Assembly (NCBI RefSeq): GCF_000165425.1
Contig: NW_001799189.1
Span: forward strand, 190,728 to 254,727
Length of the DNA stretch: 64,000 nucleotides
Direction: 5' to 3'
From: Paramecium tetraurelia
Taxonomy: Eukaryota; Ciliophora; Oligohymenophorea; Peniculida; Parameciidae
Both the position numbers and the translations under genes were made by a program. The notes beneath the pieces were generated by a model that worked only from the letters and a program-made list of their open reading frames with translations, was not told the DNA's origin and ran no database searches. This document shows, piece after piece, positions 62,543-64,000 of the stretch; positions within the stretch are counted from its first letter, which is position 1; every line of letters starts with the position of its first letter.

Positions 62543-64000
62543 TCAATATTAGATACAATAATTAAAAAAGGAGAGTATATAAATAACACTCTTATAAATA
62601 AATACATACAACCTAAGGAGGATACAATCCATTAAGACCCACATAATAATCATAACCTTTGGATGATTCTACATAATCAGTTGGTAATTTTGGCTTAAAC
62701 ATCTCTTTTGTATGTTGTATTTTGAGAGCCAACTTAACTTGAATAAATTCTGTAAACATCATCAAAGGTATTTTGCTCTTCTTAGAGAGTTTCAGTTACA
62801 GACTTAAAGTGGGCCTCTGAAGAAGCTAAATCCTAAGAATAATGTAAGAGAATATACTTCATTAGCTAGATCAATAGAGTTTTGGATTTTCTTTAATCTG
62901 TCTTTGCAAGCAGCAGTAGCTTAAAGGATGGTTATCAATTAATTTTGTAATTTTTCCTATAATTAAATATATTAAAAGTGTTACTAGATTAACATCTTCA
63001 GCTACTAAATGTCCTTTGAATGTTTCATTTTCCCTTTGAATCAATCCCTTGAAATCACTGTAACCCATAGCTGAATTAACTTGGTTATCTTGTTTCTTTC
63101 CAAATGAACCTCTTACTTAATCTTCTAAAATGTCCAAGAAATTTAGCAATTCTTATTAAGCAACTGTGAATTATGAATAATCTTTGCCAGATCCGGCTTC
63201 AGCAGGAGCCTTTTATCCCTTTTCAATAATTTTGTTGAATGCAGCAGCTTCTTTTGCTAATTATTCATTGGTAGCTTTTTCTTCAGCTTCTAATGGATGT
63301 TCAGGAACAGGGGCATCAGGTTCCTCATGAGCATCACCTAAACTTTGTTATTCTACTTCCTCTGTGGGAGCTTCTGCTTCAGTAGCTGATTCTTCAGTTG
63401 TTTCAACATCTGGAGCAGCATCTACTTAATTTTCAGAAACGGTTTCTGTGCTATCAACAGCTTCTGGTTCATCATATACATGAGGGGGCTCATTATCTTC
63501 GGATGTCACTTCTGGTTCTTCACCATCATCAGCCAAAAAGGATTTGAGTTAAATGAATTGAGCAGATTACAAAAGGGTTGGTAAATCAGTCTAGTTATTG
63601 CTTTATTAATTACTTCTTTTGCATTCTTTACAGCTCTTCTGAGGAAGGCAATCAAATTTAGAGTTTTCTTAGAATTTTTGATATCATTAATGAAATTAGC
63701 ATTGGATTCACATCTGTTGACATCTAATCTTGAGAGTCTTTCATTATTCTCTTTGATTCTTTTCTCTAACCAATTGATATAGCTGAGTGTAATTCTAATG
63801 TCTCTTTCTTTGTTTGCCCACTCTTGATCTCTTCTATTACATTCACCTCTTTATGTTGATGCAGATCTCATTAAATCATTTACGATGTCTTGTTTTTGCT
63901 GTTCAAATGTCATATATAATCAATTACATATCTGGTTGTTTCCCAATCGCTCTCCAATTATTATAATTGTTTGCTTGTCTCATTTTTTAAATCGCCTAGC
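62543..64000 (-). CDS. coiled-coil protein resembling trichocyst matrix proteins (5' part outside window)
   Basis: The frame is open to the right edge, so the N-terminus and any signal peptide are missing. After the edge it reads TSKQLQQLESDWETTRY, a 29-nt intron, QKQDIVNDLMRSASTQRGEC and a long helical section (RRDQEWANKERDIRITLSYI, RCESNANFINDIKNSKKTL). A Glu/Pro/Ala/Thr-rich acidic linker follows, then a second helical half (FTVAQQELLNFLDILEDQVR GSFGKKQ...LQATAACKDRLKKIQNSIDL). Two coiled-coil halves with scattered Cys and an acidic linker match the trichocyst matrix/Grl secretory-granule proteins, which crystallise in dense-core granules. Further introns of 23, 28 and 25 nt are seen. Near the end one extra base (GG at 62692-62693) seems to shift the frame; with it removed the text continues LPTDYVESSKGYDYYVGLNG. 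The exact stop is uncertain. Confidence 0.55.

Overview
This window is ciliate DNA, most likely the macronuclear genome of a Paramecium species (aurelia-like). In every recognisable gene TAA and TAG sit inside the reading frame where the protein family has Gln or a tolerant position, and only TGA ends genes. Genes are cut by tiny introns of 18-33 nt that mostly begin GTA and end TAG. The DNA is very AT-rich and genes are densely packed on both strands, with a few spacers of 50-150 bp. An ORF search with the standard code therefore breaks nearly every gene. I read it with TAA/TAG=Gln and spliced by hand. For most genes the spliced length divides exactly by three, which supports the models.

Layout. 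0-7.2 kb: a small unknown gene, then on the minus strand a large FG-repeat nucleoporin (Nup214/Nup159-like) and a divergent UDP-N-acetylglucosamine pyrophosphorylase. 7.9-17.7 kb: a giant HUWE1/Tom1-type HECT ubiquitin ligase of about 3,236 aa. 17.9-23.3 kb: an MLF homolog, a dead PP2A-type phosphatase and other relics. 23.8-35.6 kb: importin-7-like receptor, a cyclic-nucleotide-binding-domain protein, MEMO1 and two V-ATPase V0 subunits (a and d) facing each other. 35.7-45.2 kb: a run of compact plus-strand genes: small anchored unknown, glutathione peroxidase, DHHC-type acyltransferase with a changed catalytic motif, ferritin, aspartate aminotransferase, multipass membrane protein, YKT6 SNARE and a mitochondrial carrier. 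45.2-49.1 kb, minus: a half-length ZPR1 copy, full ZPR1 and a CobW/ZNG-type GTPase. 49.7-53.7 kb, plus: C2-domain membrane protein, Ser/Thr kinase and histone H2A.Z. 54.7-57.2 kb, minus: two paralogous helix-turn-helix proteins flanking a Rab2-like GTPase. 57.2-64 kb: a long gene-poor stretch with relics, an unknown type I membrane protein and a coiled-coil protein resembling trichocyst matrix proteins that runs off the right edge.

The genes do not form one pathway. They are a typical mix of trafficking (V0 a/d, YKT6, Rab2, DHHC, secretory-granule protein), nuclear transport (nucleoporin, importin), redox and iron handling (GPx, ferritin) and ordinary metabolism. I found no CRISPR array, no tRNA or rRNA gene and no intact mobile element.

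The most notable cross-cutting signal is a set of single-base indels, mostly next to short homopolymers, in genes that are otherwise perfectly conserved. They look like sequencing or assembly errors but should be checked. The most interesting biological points are a palmitoyltransferase whose DHHC motif reads DHHE, a UAP1 homolog with a damaged nucleotide-binding loop, a polyglutamine tract written almost entirely in the reassigned codon TAA, and an HTH gene pair resembling transposase DNA-binding domains.
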